Source: Paractinoplanes lichenicola (GTDB lineage Bacteria; Actinomycetota; Actinomycetes; Mycobacteriales; Micromonosporaceae). From it: a stretch of 64,000 nucleotides of DNA. A program made the position numbers and the translations under genes. This document shows positions 1 through 8,698 of this stretch, piece after piece. Where the stretch lies: assembly GCF_016785085.1 (NCBI RefSeq), contig NZ_JAENHO010000013.1, forward strand, positions 62,001 to 126,000. Reading direction: 5' to 3'. Under the pieces are notes generated by a model that was not told the origin of the DNA, did not search any database, and worked only from the letters and a program-made list of their open reading frames with translations. How positions within the stretch are numbered: position 1 is the stretch's first letter; the number at the start of each line of letters is the position of its first letter.

Positions 1-2
1 AG

Positions 3-1097
3 GGCGACACCAAGCTGACCATCACCTTCAAGCGGGCCATGAGCAACACGCTCGACCTGTTCCTGATGATGCCGATCATCGACCCGAAGACCGCCGACGC
101 CACCTTCGCGGGCACGTCGTTCAACGGCACCGGGCCGTTCAAGGTCGAGAAATACACGCCCGGCCAGGGCTTCACGCTCAAGCGCAACGACCAATACTGG
201 GACAGCGGCAAGCCCCTGCTCGACGGCGTCACCATCACCGTCGTACGGGATTCGCAGTCGATGTTGTCGTCGCTCAAGTCGGGGCAGAGCGAACTCGCGC
301 TCGACCTGGCGCCGCTGGACGCCACCACGATCAAGAACGACCCGGCGTACAAGCTCGTCGAGTCCGACGCCAACGACTCGGTCGCGTATGTCGGCTACAA
401 CGTGACCGTGCCGCTGCTGGGCGACAAGAAGGTGCGCCAGGCGATCTCGTACGCGATCGACCGCGACCGCATCCTGGCCCAGGTCTACGGCGGCATCGGC
501 CAGGTCACCTCGCTGCCCTGGGCGCCCAGCTCCCCCGCCTACGACCAGGCCTTGGTCAAGCATTTCACCCACGACGTGGACAAGGCCAAGAGCCTGCTGC
601 AGGAGGCGGGCGCGGCCGGTAAGACCGTGAACGTGTACTACGACTCCGGGTTCGGCCCCAACAACGGCATGGCCGAGATCATCCAGTTCGACCTGACGGC
701 GGCCGGCCTCAAGCCGAACCTGCAGCCGTTGCAGGCCAGCGACTTCCTCAGCAAGCTGCGCTCGGGCGGGTTCGACGGCATGTTCGTCACCGCGCACGGC
801 TTCGGCCAGATCGGCCCGGCCACGCTGCTGGGCGGCGCGTTCCCGTTCAACTTCACCAAGAACGCGTCGTCGTTCGTGAGCCCCGAATACCAGCAGCTCG
901 CCGAGAAGGTCTGGTTCAGCCCGGGCAAGCCCGACGCGCAGACGCTGGCCCAGGTCAACGACTTCCTGCTCGACCAGCAGTTCGTCAGCGACCTGGTGAC
1001 CAGCACCCACACGTACGCGACCAGCAGCAAGCTGCAGGGCTTGAGCTGGACGATGCTCGACTACCTCGACCTCGACGACGCCTCGCTCGCGAAGTAG
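3..1097 (+). CDS. ABC transporter substrate-binding protein, family 5 (5' end outside window)
   Basis: Extracytoplasmic solute-binding lipoprotein of the SBP_bac_5 (OppA/DppA) family, which captures oligopeptides, opines or oligosaccharides for the permeases encoded next. The frame is open from base 3, so the signal peptide and lobe I start are missing; 364 residues of the usual 500-550 remain. Visible family features are the FNGTGPFKVEKY and LKRNDQYWD segments and the VRQAISYAIDRD block typical of this family. The gene stops 2 bases before the permease start, so it is the first visible gene of a five-gene transcription unit. The substrate cannot be read from sequence; the glycosidase at the end of the unit hints at a sugar ligand. 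Confidence 0.9.
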   Translation, partial: GDTKLTITFKRAMSNTLDLFLMMPIIDPKTADATFAGTSFNGTGPFKVEKYTPGQGFTLKRNDQYWDSGKPLLDGVTITVVRDSQSMLSSLKSGQSELALDLAPLDATTIKNDPAYKLVESDANDSVAYVGYNVTVPLLGDKKVRQAISYAIDRDRILAQVYGGIGQVTSLPWAPSSPAYDQALVKHFTHDVDKAKSLLQEAGAAGKTVNVYYDSGFGPNNGMAEIIQFDLTAAGLKPNLQPLQASDFLSKLRSGGFDGMFVTAHGFGQIGPATLLGGAFPFNFTKNASSFVSPEYQQLAEKVWFSPGKPDAQTLAQVNDFLLDQQFVSDLVTSTHTYATSSKLQGLSWTMLDYLDLDDASLAK

Positions 1098-1099
1098 AA

Positions 1100-2053
1100 G
1101 TGATGTTCCGTTATCTGCTGCGCAGGCTGCCGGCGGCGCTCGTGGTGCTGCTGGCGGCCTCGCTCGCCATCTTCTTCCTGCTGCGGCTGTCGTCCGGCGA
1201 CCCGGCGGCCACCCTGGCCGGCCCGGACGCGAGCGACGAGACGGTGGCCGCGATCCGCGGCAGCCTCGGGCTGGACGAGCCGCTGTTCACGCAATACCTG
1301 ATCTGGCTGCGGGGCGTCGTCACCGGCGACCTCGGCACGTCGTACATCCTGCACGCGCCGATCGCCCAGCTGATCGGCGAGAGCCTCGGCAACACGGTGC
1401 TGCTCGCCGCGGGCGCGCTGCTGCTGGCCGTGCTCGGCGGCGGCGTCCTGGGCTATCTGATGGGCACCGTGCGCAACCGTACGGTGCAGAACGTGCTCGG
1501 CGCGCTCACCTCGCTCGGGGTGGCCGTCCCGACGTACGTGACCGGGGTGCTCTTGATCCTGGTCTTCGCGGTGACGTATCGGGTGCTGCCCTCGGGCGGT
1601 GTCGGGCCGGGGCTGAGCGACTTCGAGATCGGCGTGCAATACCTGCTGATGCCGGCGGTCGCGTTGAGCCTGCCGACCGGCGCCACCCTCGCCCGGTTCC
1701 TGGCCGCCTCGCTGCGGCACACGCTCGATCAGGATTTCGTGCAGACCGGCATCGCCAAGGGCCTGCGCCGCCGCCGGCTGATGACCGCGCACGTCGTGCC
1801 GAACGCGCTGCCGCCGGTCACCACCGTGCTCGGCATCCAGATCGGCCAGCTGCTCGGCGGCGCCATCATCGTCGAGACGATCTTCGCCTGGCCCGGCATC
1901 GGTCAGCTGCTGCTGCAGGCCGTGACCGGCCGGGACTACCTGCTCACCCAGGATCTGCTGCTGATCGCCGTGGCCGTCTTCATCGTCGTGCAGATCGTCA
2001 CCGACGTCATCGACGCGGCGATCGACCCCCGCATCCGGCTGGAACGCGCATGA
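1100..2053 (+). CDS. ABC transporter permease, DppB-like
   Basis: Inner-membrane permease of the oligopeptide/dipeptide importer family. The 317-residue protein opens with MFRYLLRRLPAALVVLLAAS, the standard DppB N-terminus with its first membrane helix, and contains about six hydrophobic segments. The EAA-type cytoplasmic loop that contacts the ATPase lies around residues 205-235 (the DFVQTGIAKGLRRRRL region). It begins at GTG 1100 or ATG 1103 and its end overlaps the next permease by 4 bases (ATGA), indicating translational coupling. It works as a heterodimer with the following DppC-like subunit. Confidence 0.93.
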   Translation: MMFRYLLRRLPAALVVLLAASLAIFFLLRLSSGDPAATLAGPDASDETVAAIRGSLGLDEPLFTQYLIWLRGVVTGDLGTSYILHAPIAQLIGESLGNTVLLAAGALLLAVLGGGVLGYLMGTVRNRTVQNVLGALTSLGVAVPTYVTGVLLILVFAVTYRVLPSGGVGPGLSDFEIGVQYLLMPAVALSLPTGATLARFLAASLRHTLDQDFVQTGIAKGLRRRRLMTAHVVPNALPPVTTVLGIQIGQLLGGAIIVETIFAWPGIGQLLLQAVTGRDYLLTQDLLLIAVAVFIVVQIVTDVIDAAIDPRIRLERA

Positions 2054-2862
2054 ACGGACTCCTTCGCGGCTTCCGCTCCCCCGAGGCCCGCATCGGGCTC
2101 GCCGTCGTCGTGGTGGTGCTCGGCGCCGGCCTGCTCGCGCCGCTTCTGGCACCCCATTCCCCGTACGCCCAGACGTCCGGCACGTTCCTGCCACCGTCCG
2201 CCACGCACTGGCTGGGCACCGACGAGTACGGCCGCGACCTGTTCAGCCGGGTGCTCTACGGCATCCGTCAGGATCTGCTGGTCGGCGCGGTCGCCGTGCC
2301 GATCGGTGCGGTCGCCGGCACGGTCCTCGGGCTGCTCAGCACCGTGTGGGGCTGGCTCGACACGGTCATCCAGCGGTTGTTCGACGTCACGCTGGCCTTC
2401 ACCAGCCTGGTCATGGGGGTCACGGTCGCCGCCGTGATCGGTCCCGGCCTGCCCGCCGTGCTGATCACCGTGGGCCTGGTCAACGTGCCGCTGTTCGGCC
2501 GGCTCACCCGCAACGCGGTCAAGAGCCTGCAGACCCGCGACTACGTGACCGCCGCCCGCATCGTCGGCGTGCGACCCGTACGGCTGCTGTTCCGGCACCT
2601 GCTGCCCAACGCCCTCGACGCGCTCGTCGTGCAGGCCGCGCTCAGCCTCTCGCTGGCCGTCTTCATCGAGGGCGCGATGAGCTTCGTCGGCATCGGCGTG
2701 CGCCCGCCCGAGCCGTCGCTGGGCTCGCTGCTGCGCACCAGCATCACGTTCCTCGACCGCTCCCCGCTGTACGCGCTGGCCCCGATGGTCGTCGTCACCG
2801 CGCTCGTGCTGGCGTTCAACCTGATCGGCGACGGCCTCACCAAAGGACTCCTGCGGCGATGA
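2050..2862 (+). CDS. ABC transporter permease, DppC-like
   Basis: Second membrane subunit of the importer, 270 residues. It has the N-terminal helix followed by the HWLGTDEYGRDLFSRVLYG motif that marks DppC/OppC proteins, and the coupling-loop segment RDYVTAARIVGVRPVRLLFRH. The start overlaps the preceding permease by ATGA, and its stop overlaps the ATPase start in the same way, so the three genes are tightly coupled. Function follows from family and context; substrate unknown. Confidence 0.93.
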   Translation: MNGLLRGFRSPEARIGLAVVVVVLGAGLLAPLLAPHSPYAQTSGTFLPPSATHWLGTDEYGRDLFSRVLYGIRQDLLVGAVAVPIGAVAGTVLGLLSTVWGWLDTVIQRLFDVTLAFTSLVMGVTVAAVIGPGLPAVLITVGLVNVPLFGRLTRNAVKSLQTRDYVTAARIVGVRPVRLLFRHLLPNALDALVVQAALSLSLAVFIEGAMSFVGIGVRPPEPSLGSLLRTSITFLDRSPLYALAPMVVVTALVLAFNLIGDGLTKGLLRR

Positions 2863-4655
2863 CCCTCTTGCAGGCACGCGATCTCGTCACCACCTTCCAC
2901 ACCGCGGGCGGGCCGGTCGAGGCGGTCCGCGACGTCAGCTTCGACCTCGACGCCGGCGAGACGCTGGCGCTGGTCGGCGAGTCCGGCTCGGGCAAGTCGG
3001 TGACCGCGCTGTCGCTGCTCAACATGGTGCGCCCGCCCGGCCGCATCGAGCGCGGCGAGGTGCTGCTGGACGGGCGGGACCTGCTCAAGCTGGGCGAGGC
3101 CGAGATGCGTACGGTCCGCGGCGGCGAGCTCAGCATGATCTTCCAGGACCCTGTGTCGTCGCTGAACCCGCTGCTCAAGGTGCGCGCGCAGCTGACCGAG
3201 GCTGTCCTGGCCCATCGGCGCATGCCGCGGCGGGCCGCCGAGCAACGCGCGGTCGAGCTGATGACCCGGGTCGGCATCCCCGATCCCGAGGCGCGGCTGT
3301 CCGACCATCCGCTGGCGTTCTCGGGCGGCATGGCCCAGCGCGTGATGATCGCGATGGCGCTGGCCGGCGAGCCCAAGGTGATCATCGCGGACGAGCCGAC
3401 GACCGCGCTCGACGTGACGATCCAGGCCCAGATCCTCGAGCTGCTGGCCGAGCTCAACCGCGAGAACGGCACCGCGGTCATCCTGATCACCCACAACCTG
3501 GGCATCGTGGCCCGGCTGTGCCAGAGGGTGGCCGTCATGTACAAGGGTGAGATCGTCGAGCAGGGCACCACCGACGAGATCTTCACCGCGCCCCGCCACA
3601 CATACACCAAGGAGCTGCTGGCCGCGACGCCGTCACTGCGCCGCCCGCGGCCGCCGATGCCCGCCCCCGAGAAGCCCGAGCCGCTGCTCGAGGTGCGCGA
3701 GCTGACGAAGTCGTACCGGTCCCGCGGCCGCACCCTGCAGGCCGTGGCGGGGGTGTCGTTCGAGGTCGGCCGGGGCGAGACCGTCGGGCTGGTCGGCGAG
3801 TCCGGCTGCGGCAAGTCGACGATCGCCAAACTCGTGCTCGGCATCGAGGAACCGACGAGCGGCCACATCTCGTACGGGGGCAGTCCGGTGACCGGCCTGC
3901 GGGGTGCGGCCCAGCGCGCGTACAACAGCAGGGTTCAGCTGGTCTTTCAGAACCCGATGTCCTCGCTCAACCCCCGGATGACGGTCGGGCAGGCCATCGG
4001 CGAGCCGTTACGCGTACGGGGATCGGACACCTCGCGGGTGGCCGAACTGCTGGAGCTGGTGGGGCTGCCGGCGAGCGCGGCCGGCAGGTATCCGCACGAG
4101 TTCTCCGGTGGGCAGCGGCAGCGCATCGTCATCGCCCGCGCGCTGGCCGTCGAGCCCGAGCTGATCGTCTGCGACGAGGCCGTGGCCGCGCTCGACGTGT
4201 CGTTGCAGGCCCAGATCATCGCCTTGCTGCGCGACCTGCAGGCCCGGCTGGGCTTGTCCTACCTGTTCATCGGGCACGATCTGGCTTCCGTACGCGATGT
4301 GTCGGCCCGGATGCTGGTGATGTACCTCGGCGAGATCGTCGAGAGCGGGCCATCGGACGAGGTGACGGCGACACCCCTGCACCCGTACGCCGCGAGCCTG
4401 CTCTCCTCCGTACCGGAGCCCGATCCTCAGGTGGAACGCGAGCGCGAACGCATCGTGCTGCGCGGCGAGGTGCCGACCCCGCTCGACCCGCCGCCCGGCT
4501 GCCGCTTCCACACCCGCTGCCCGATCGGTCCCCTCGCCCGGCCGGGCCGCACCATCTGCCGCACCGACAAGCCACCGCTGCTCCAGGTCTCCCCCGGCCG
4601 GGCAGCGGCCTGTCATTTCCCCGGCGAGCTGAAAGAGGACTCATGCGCGCACTGA
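2859..4655 (+). CDS. Fused dual ATP-binding subunit (DppD-DppF type)
   Basis: 598-residue cytoplasmic ATPase carrying two complete ABC cassettes in one chain. The first (residues about 1-260) has Walker A GESGSGKS, signature FSGGM and Walker B VIIADEP; the second (about 270-598) has GESGCGKS, FSGGQ and LIVCDEA. It ends with the oligopeptide-transporter C-terminal zone GCRFHTRCP. In many bacteria DppD and DppF are separate genes; the fusion is common in actinomycetes. ATG 2859 was chosen because it overlaps the permease stop and begins the first cassette; longer upstream frames are out-of-phase read-through. The gene contains a TTA leucine codon at 4008-4010, rare in such GC-rich genomes. Confidence 0.93.
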   Translation: MTLLQARDLVTTFHTAGGPVEAVRDVSFDLDAGETLALVGESGSGKSVTALSLLNMVRPPGRIERGEVLLDGRDLLKLGEAEMRTVRGGELSMIFQDPVSSLNPLLKVRAQLTEAVLAHRRMPRRAAEQRAVELMTRVGIPDPEARLSDHPLAFSGGMAQRVMIAMALAGEPKVIIADEPTTALDVTIQAQILELLAELNRENGTAVILITHNLGIVARLCQRVAVMYKGEIVEQGTTDEIFTAPRHTYTKELLAATPSLRRPRPPMPAPEKPEPLLEVRELTKSYRSRGRTLQAVAGVSFEVGRGETVGLVGESGCGKSTIAKLVLGIEEPTSGHISYGGSPVTGLRGAAQRAYNSRVQLVFQNPMSSLNPRMTVGQAIGEPLRVRGSDTSRVAELLELVGLPASAAGRYPHEFSGGQRQRIVIARALAVEPELIVCDEAVAALDVSLQAQIIALLRDLQARLGLSYLFIGHDLASVRDVSARMLVMYLGEIVESGPSDEVTATPLHPYAASLLSSVPEPDPQVERERERIVLRGEVPTPLDPPPGCRFHTRCPIGPLARPGRTICRTDKPPLLQVSPGRAAACHFPGELKEDSCAH

Positions 4656-6607
4656 CAGGAACAGCCATCGTTGCCGGTCTCCTCGCCGCCTCGGTGCCCC
4701 AACCCGCTACGGCCGCCGCGTCGGTGCAGATCGCCGTGAGCCAGAACCGTTACGTCACCAACGACGGCGTGCCGGTGGGCGACATCCCGGCCGCGATGAT
4801 CGGCTCGAACCAGCGCTGGCCCGACGACGGCAAGGGCGTCTGGAACAGCGCCGCCGGCCGCCCGGCCGACACCATCGTGTCGCTGAGCCGCAACGCCGGC
4901 CTGAACATGCTGCGCTATCCGGGCGGCACCGTGGCCAACCTGTTCGACTTCGCCAAGGCGATCGGCCCGGCCGCCCAGCGCGGCTGCCAGACCTCGGGCG
5001 GCTTCGCCAACGGCCAGTTCTCCCCCACCGACAGCCGGTTCGGCCCCGACGAGAACGAGAAGCTGGCCGACGCGATCGGCGGCAAGACCACGGTCATGGT
5101 GCCGACGATCAACCGGACCGCCGCCGACGCCGCCAACTACGTCGAATACATGAACTCGCCCGCCGACGGCGCGGCCACCAACCCCAACGGCGGCACCGAC
5201 TGGGCCGAGGTCCGCGCGGCCAACGGGCACCCCGCGCCGTACGGGATCCGCTATTGGGAATACGGCAACGAGCCCTACCACAACGACCAGATCTATTGGC
5301 GCTCCACGGATCCGGCCGTCCGGGTGCGGCAGTTCATCGAGGGCGGCTGGCAGCGGCAGACCGCGGCCAACGCGCCGTACGCCAACAACGACGGCCTGTT
5401 CAGTGGCTGCGACCTGGCCACTCGGAAGACCGGCAACGGGCAGCCGAACCAGGCCTATCGCGTACGGTTCGCGCCGATCGCGCTGCCCGGCGACGCCATC
5501 GGCAAACCGGGCGTCGGCGACCCGATCCTCGAGCCGGTGCTGAAGGTCAACGGTGTCGCCTGGAAACGGGTCAACGTCCTGACCGGCCAGCCCGCGAACG
5601 CGCAGGTCTATCGCATCACCCGGGCCGACGGCGGCGTCCACTTCGGCAACGGCGTGAACGGCGCGATCCCGCCCGCCGGGGCCACCCTGTCCTTCGAGTA
5701 CGTCAGCGGCATCCACCAGGGCTTCCTGGCCTACCGCGACGCGCTGAAGAACGTCGACCCGACGATCGAGGTCTGCTCCGGCTGGGGCCAGCCCCGGTTC
5801 ATCGACGCCATGGGCACCCGACCGTACGACTGCCTGGGCATCCACTCCTACAGCAGCCCGCCGACCGACGGCACGCCCACCCGTTACAACAACCTCCAGT
5901 ACGCCACGGTCAACCGCGACGCCGAGCTGCGCGACTTCCGCACCCGCCTGGCCGCCAAGTTCCCCGCCGCGGCCGCCCGGCCCGACCTGGTCGTCACCGA
6001 GTACGGCACGCTGATCTTCCCCGAGCCCGCATACGAGGCCCGCCTGGCCCACGTGCTCTATCTGGGTGGCCAGTTCGCCGGCCAGCTCGAGAACAACGTC
6101 CGCCTGTCGATCAACTCCAACACCGCCGACCTGCCCCTGGACAACGGCGGCTACGACCCGGCCAACATGTTCGGCAGCCCGCCCCAGTTCGTCACCACCG
6201 GCCGCGCCGCCCTGTTCAGCCTGTACAAGAGCATGGTCGGCAGCCACGTGGTGACCACCGCGGTGACCGGCAACCCCCAGCTGACCGCGCCCAACGGCAA
6301 CTACGGCGCCCTGCGCGTGGTCTCGGTCTGCACCGCGAACCAGAACCGCCTCATGGTGCTCAACCGCGACCCGGCCAACCCGGTCAGCGCCACCGTCACC
6401 CTGACCGGCCGCCAGGCCACCGGCTCAGCCACCGTCGCGACACTCAACGCCGCCAGCGTCGAGTCCTACAACGCGCCGGGCCACCTCAACGACATCGCCA
6501 TCCAACGCTCCCAGGTGCCCACCTCAGCCGGCACGCTGACCCACACGTTCCCCGCCCACAGCGCCACCCTGATCGAACTGACCGGCACCACCCCCTGCGG
6601 CAGCTGA
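4643..6607 (+). CDS. Secreted GH51-like glycoside hydrolase (alpha-L-arabinofuranosidase-like)
   Basis: 654-residue exported protein with a Sec signal peptide (MRALTGTAIVAGLLAA, cleavage near PATA-A, residue 24). A (beta/alpha)8-type catalytic core is suggested by RYPGG (91-95), WEYGNEP with candidate acid/base Glu210, and VVTEYG with candidate nucleophile Glu453. This pattern is that of clan GH-A, nearest GH51/GH39. Between the two glutamates lies an extra beta-rich insert (about 270-355) containing an FGNGVNGAIPPAG motif. A C-terminal beta-sandwich follows. The start overlaps the ATPase gene by 13 bases, so secretion of the enzyme and uptake by the importer are probably linked. Substrate specificity is not established. 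Confidence 0.75.
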   Translation: MRALTGTAIVAGLLAASVPQPATAAASVQIAVSQNRYVTNDGVPVGDIPAAMIGSNQRWPDDGKGVWNSAAGRPADTIVSLSRNAGLNMLRYPGGTVANLFDFAKAIGPAAQRGCQTSGGFANGQFSPTDSRFGPDENEKLADAIGGKTTVMVPTINRTAADAANYVEYMNSPADGAATNPNGGTDWAEVRAANGHPAPYGIRYWEYGNEPYHNDQIYWRSTDPAVRVRQFIEGGWQRQTAANAPYANNDGLFSGCDLATRKTGNGQPNQAYRVRFAPIALPGDAIGKPGVGDPILEPVLKVNGVAWKRVNVLTGQPANAQVYRITRADGGVHFGNGVNGAIPPAGATLSFEYVSGIHQGFLAYRDALKNVDPTIEVCSGWGQPRFIDAMGTRPYDCLGIHSYSSPPTDGTPTRYNNLQYATVNRDAELRDFRTRLAAKFPAAAARPDLVVTEYGTLIFPEPAYEARLAHVLYLGGQFAGQLENNVRLSINSNTADLPLDNGGYDPANMFGSPPQFVTTGRAALFSLYKSMVGSHVVTTAVTGNPQLTAPNGNYGALRVVSVCTANQNRLMVLNRDPANPVSATVTLTGRQATGSATVATLNAASVESYNAPGHLNDIAIQRSQVPTSAGTLTHTFPAHSATLIELTGTTPCGS

Positions 6608-6626
6608 ACCGTCAGTCGGCCTCTCG

Positions 6627-7171
6627 AACGAACGGTGCAACGGCGGTTAGGCCGTGTCCTGCCGATCACCGAAGCCAGATCAAGGCTGCGGTAAGCAGCA
6701 ATGATGAGCGGTAGAGGGCGGCGCGTTTGGCGTAGCGGGTGGCCGGTGCGCGTTTTGTTGCCGGTAGACCTGCTGGCCGAAGGCCGGTGGTCGTCCGCCG
6801 CGGCTGCCTTTGGTGGCCCGGCGGGCGATCTGGTCGGACCGCTCCGCAATGGCGTAGCGGATGCCTCGCCGGCGCAGGCCGATGCGGGTCGGGTCGTGGG
6901 CGTAGGCCTTGTCCGCGATGAGCATGTCCGGCTTTCTTGCGCGGCCGGCCGGGCTCGGCGGCGTGCACCGCGATGGCGTCAAGCAATCGGTCCACCGGCG
7001 CTGCCGTTCGTGGCAGGTCTTCCACGGCCCGTAACGTTCGGGCAAGTCCCGCCACGGCGCTGCGGTCCGCAGTTTCCACAGAACCCCGTTGATCACCTGA
7101 CGGTGCTCCCGGGCATCTTCTTCGACACCGCGGCAGTATCCACGGTGATCGCAGGAGTTACACCGTTCGTT
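6627..7171. mobile_element. Remnant IS5-family insertion sequence with candidate terminal inverted repeats
   Basis: About 545 bp flanked by 15-base inverted arms: AACGAACGGTGCAAC at 6627-6641 and GTTACACCGTTCGTT at 7157-7171, which match at 14 of 15 positions when one is complemented. Between them lie fragments of an IS5-type transposase on the minus strand. Intact elements of this family with such a transposase are usually 800-1000 bp, so some 300 bp appear lost from the middle. No clear target-site duplication was seen beside the arms. Confidence 0.65.
6666..7096 (-). pseudogene. Broken IS5-family transposase
   Basis: Minus-strand fragments match the IS5 transposase pattern but in two frames. 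The 5' part (from 7096) reads MINGVLWKLRTAAPWRDLPERYGPW, then, after an internal deletion, DMLIADKAYAHDPTRIGLRRRGI and RGGRPPAFG. The 3' end continues in another frame as ATRYAKRAALYRSSLLLTAAL. The segment that should hold the first catalytic aspartate is missing and a frameshift separates the end, so no active transposase can be made. Confidence 0.85.
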
Positions 7172-7184
7172 TTACAGACCCCCG

Positions 7185-7592
7185 TCAGTGGCCGGCCGTA
7201 CGGAGGCGGCGGCGCTCCAACAGGTAGCCGCCGAGAACGAACGCGAGGCTGGGCAGGGTGGTGAAGAGCTGCGGCCACGTGTTCTCACCGGGCGGGTCCA
7301 CGCTGGAGATTCCCGGATAGAAGACGACGGTGAGCTGGGTGATGCCGTAGACGCCGGCAAGGACAGCGCCGGTGGCCAGCGAGGCGCGCGTCTGGGCCGG
7401 CTTCCACAGGTAGTAGAGGGCGATGAGCCCGAGGACGACGCCCATGCTCATGGTCTGGGCGTTGTGGAACTTGGCATGTGGTGGCCACGCCGGGTTGTAG
7501 ATGTGCGACTCGTTCCAGTCGGCGATGTACGCGCCGATTCCGGTTCCCGCCGCCGATATGGAGATCAGCACCTTCCCCCACGGAAACGCCAT
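7185..7592 (-). CDS. Small integral membrane protein, function unknown
   Basis: 135-residue protein with about four hydrophobic segments (roughly residues 5-25, 47-65, 72-92, 110-128) and a basic C-terminus ERRRLRT. It resembles small uncharacterised actinobacterial membrane proteins; no enzymatic motif is visible. The start was set at ATG 7592 because GGGAGGGAG lies 6-14 bases upstream of it; an in-frame ATG at 7610 lies before that ribosome-binding site. It is divergent from the MDR oxidoreductase and shares with it the triple operator, so it is probably in the same TetR regulon. Confidence 0.8.
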   Translation of the reverse strand: MAFPWGKVLISISAAGTGIGAYIADWNESHIYNPAWPPHAKFHNAQTMSMGVVLGLIALYYLWKPAQTRASLATGAVLAGVYGITQLTVVFYPGISSVDPPGENTWPQLFTTLPSLAFVLGGYLLERRRLRTAGH

Positions 7593-7610
7593 TTGAACTC
7601 TCCCTCCCAT

Positions 7611-7690
7611 TGATGTCTCACCGCGACATCAAGCTAGCGATGTCGCGGCGTGACGTCAATCTGCTAGGTTGATGTCACGACGAGACATCA
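7611..7690. promoter_or_regulatory. Triple 21-bp palindromic operator in divergent promoter
   Basis: Three copies of TGATGTC-N7-GACATCA are seen at 7611-7631 (perfect arms), 7638-7658 (CGATGTC/GACGTCA) and 7670-7690 (perfect arms). They fill the space between the membrane-protein start (7592) and the MDR oxidoreductase start (7707). The array is the likely binding site of the TetR protein encoded downstream at 8699, by the usual local arrangement; binding itself is inferred. Confidence 0.75.
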
Positions 7691-7706
7691 CAAGGAGAGG
7701 GTCCCC

Positions 7707-8672
7707 ATGACGCATCGGCACTCGAAGCGCCTTCAATACCACCGGTACGGCGGTCCGGAGGTGCTGCGGCTCGAGGAGTTCGAGCCGCCGCGGCCCGGGC
7801 GCGGCGAGATCCTCGTACGGGTCAAGGCGGCGGCCGCCAACGCGATGGACTGGAAGATTCGCAACGGCGAGCTGCGGCTCTGGACCGGTCGCGGATTCCC
7901 GCGCGGCGTCGGCAACGACTTCTCCGGAGTCGTGGAAGCGGTCGGACCGGGCGTGACCCGGCTCCGGGCCGGCGACCCGGTGCTCGGCGGCACGACCCCC
8001 AAGGGCGCGGGGGCGTACGCCGAACTGGTCGTCGCCGCCGAGGACGCGGTGGTCCGCAAGCCGGCCGAGCTCTCCTTCGAGCAGGCCGCGGCCCTCCCGG
8101 TGGTCGGCGTCACCGCCTACCAAGCCGTGCTCGGCAAGTCGCCACTGCGGGAAGGGCAGGCCGCCTTCGTCAACGGCTGCCTCGGCGGCGTCGGCCGGGC
8201 CGCGGCCCAGCTCGCGTTGCTGGCCGGCGCCTCGGTGGCGGGCAGCTGCCGCGCCGCCGACGCGGACGAGGCTCGCGAACTGGGCATCTCCCCGGTCGTC
8301 GGCTACGACTTCGACCCGGCGCCGCTGCGGGGGCGCTTCGACCTGGTGTTCGACACCGCCGGCACGCTCACCGCCGCGGCGGCGAGGACACTGCTGAAGC
8401 CCGGCGGCCGCATCCTCGACATCGTCCCGTCGGCGGTCAAATTCGCCCGGAGTGCCCTGCCGGGACCGTATCGCGTGCTGATGGGCCGGACCAGCACGGC
8501 CGATCTCGACGAGGTGGCCCGCCTGACCGCGCAGGGGCGGTTGCGAATCCCGATCGCTCGCACCGTGCCGCTCGCCGACGCGATCCCGGCGCTCACCGAG
8601 CTCGAACAGCACCGCACGCCCCGAGGCGGAAAGCTGATCATCGTTCCCGGCGGTTCCGCCATGTCACGATGA
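7707..8672 (+). CDS. MDR-family NAD(P)-dependent oxidoreductase (zinc-free quinone reductase type)
   Basis: 321-residue medium-chain reductase. The N-terminal GroES-like domain begins RLQYHRYGGPEVLRLEEF and carries the GNDFSGVVEAVG segment; the nucleotide-binding fold has GCLGGVGRAAAQLA. The zinc ligands of classical alcohol dehydrogenases are absent, placing it with quinone oxidoreductase/enone reductase relatives. ATG 7707 is preceded by AAGGAGAGG (7692-7700). It stands directly after the triple operator and 26 bp before tetR, suggesting induction by an electrophilic or quinone-like compound. Actual substrate unknown. Confidence 0.9.
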   Translation: MTHRHSKRLQYHRYGGPEVLRLEEFEPPRPGRGEILVRVKAAAANAMDWKIRNGELRLWTGRGFPRGVGNDFSGVVEAVGPGVTRLRAGDPVLGGTTPKGAGAYAELVVAAEDAVVRKPAELSFEQAAALPVVGVTAYQAVLGKSPLREGQAAFVNGCLGGVGRAAAQLALLAGASVAGSCRAADADEARELGISPVVGYDFDPAPLRGRFDLVFDTAGTLTAAAARTLLKPGGRILDIVPSAVKFARSALPGPYRVLMGRTSTADLDEVARLTAQGRLRIPIARTVPLADAIPALTELEQHRTPRGGKLIIVPGGSAMSR

Positions 8673-8679
8673 GTCATCA
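8659..8679. promoter_or_regulatory. Degenerate fourth copy of the TetR-type operator
   Basis: CCATGTC-N7-GTCATCA, 20 bases before the tetR start and overlapping the end of the oxidoreductase gene. It matches the upstream operator arms at 5 of 7 and 6 of 7 positions with the same 7-base spacer, suggesting weak autoregulation. Confidence 0.45.
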
Positions 8680-8698
8680 GGGCAGGTAGTGTGGCGCC

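Noticed and set aside
7672..7690. Third palindrome as a transcription terminator
   Set aside because: It matches the arms and spacing of the other two operator copies and lies between start codons, not after a gene.
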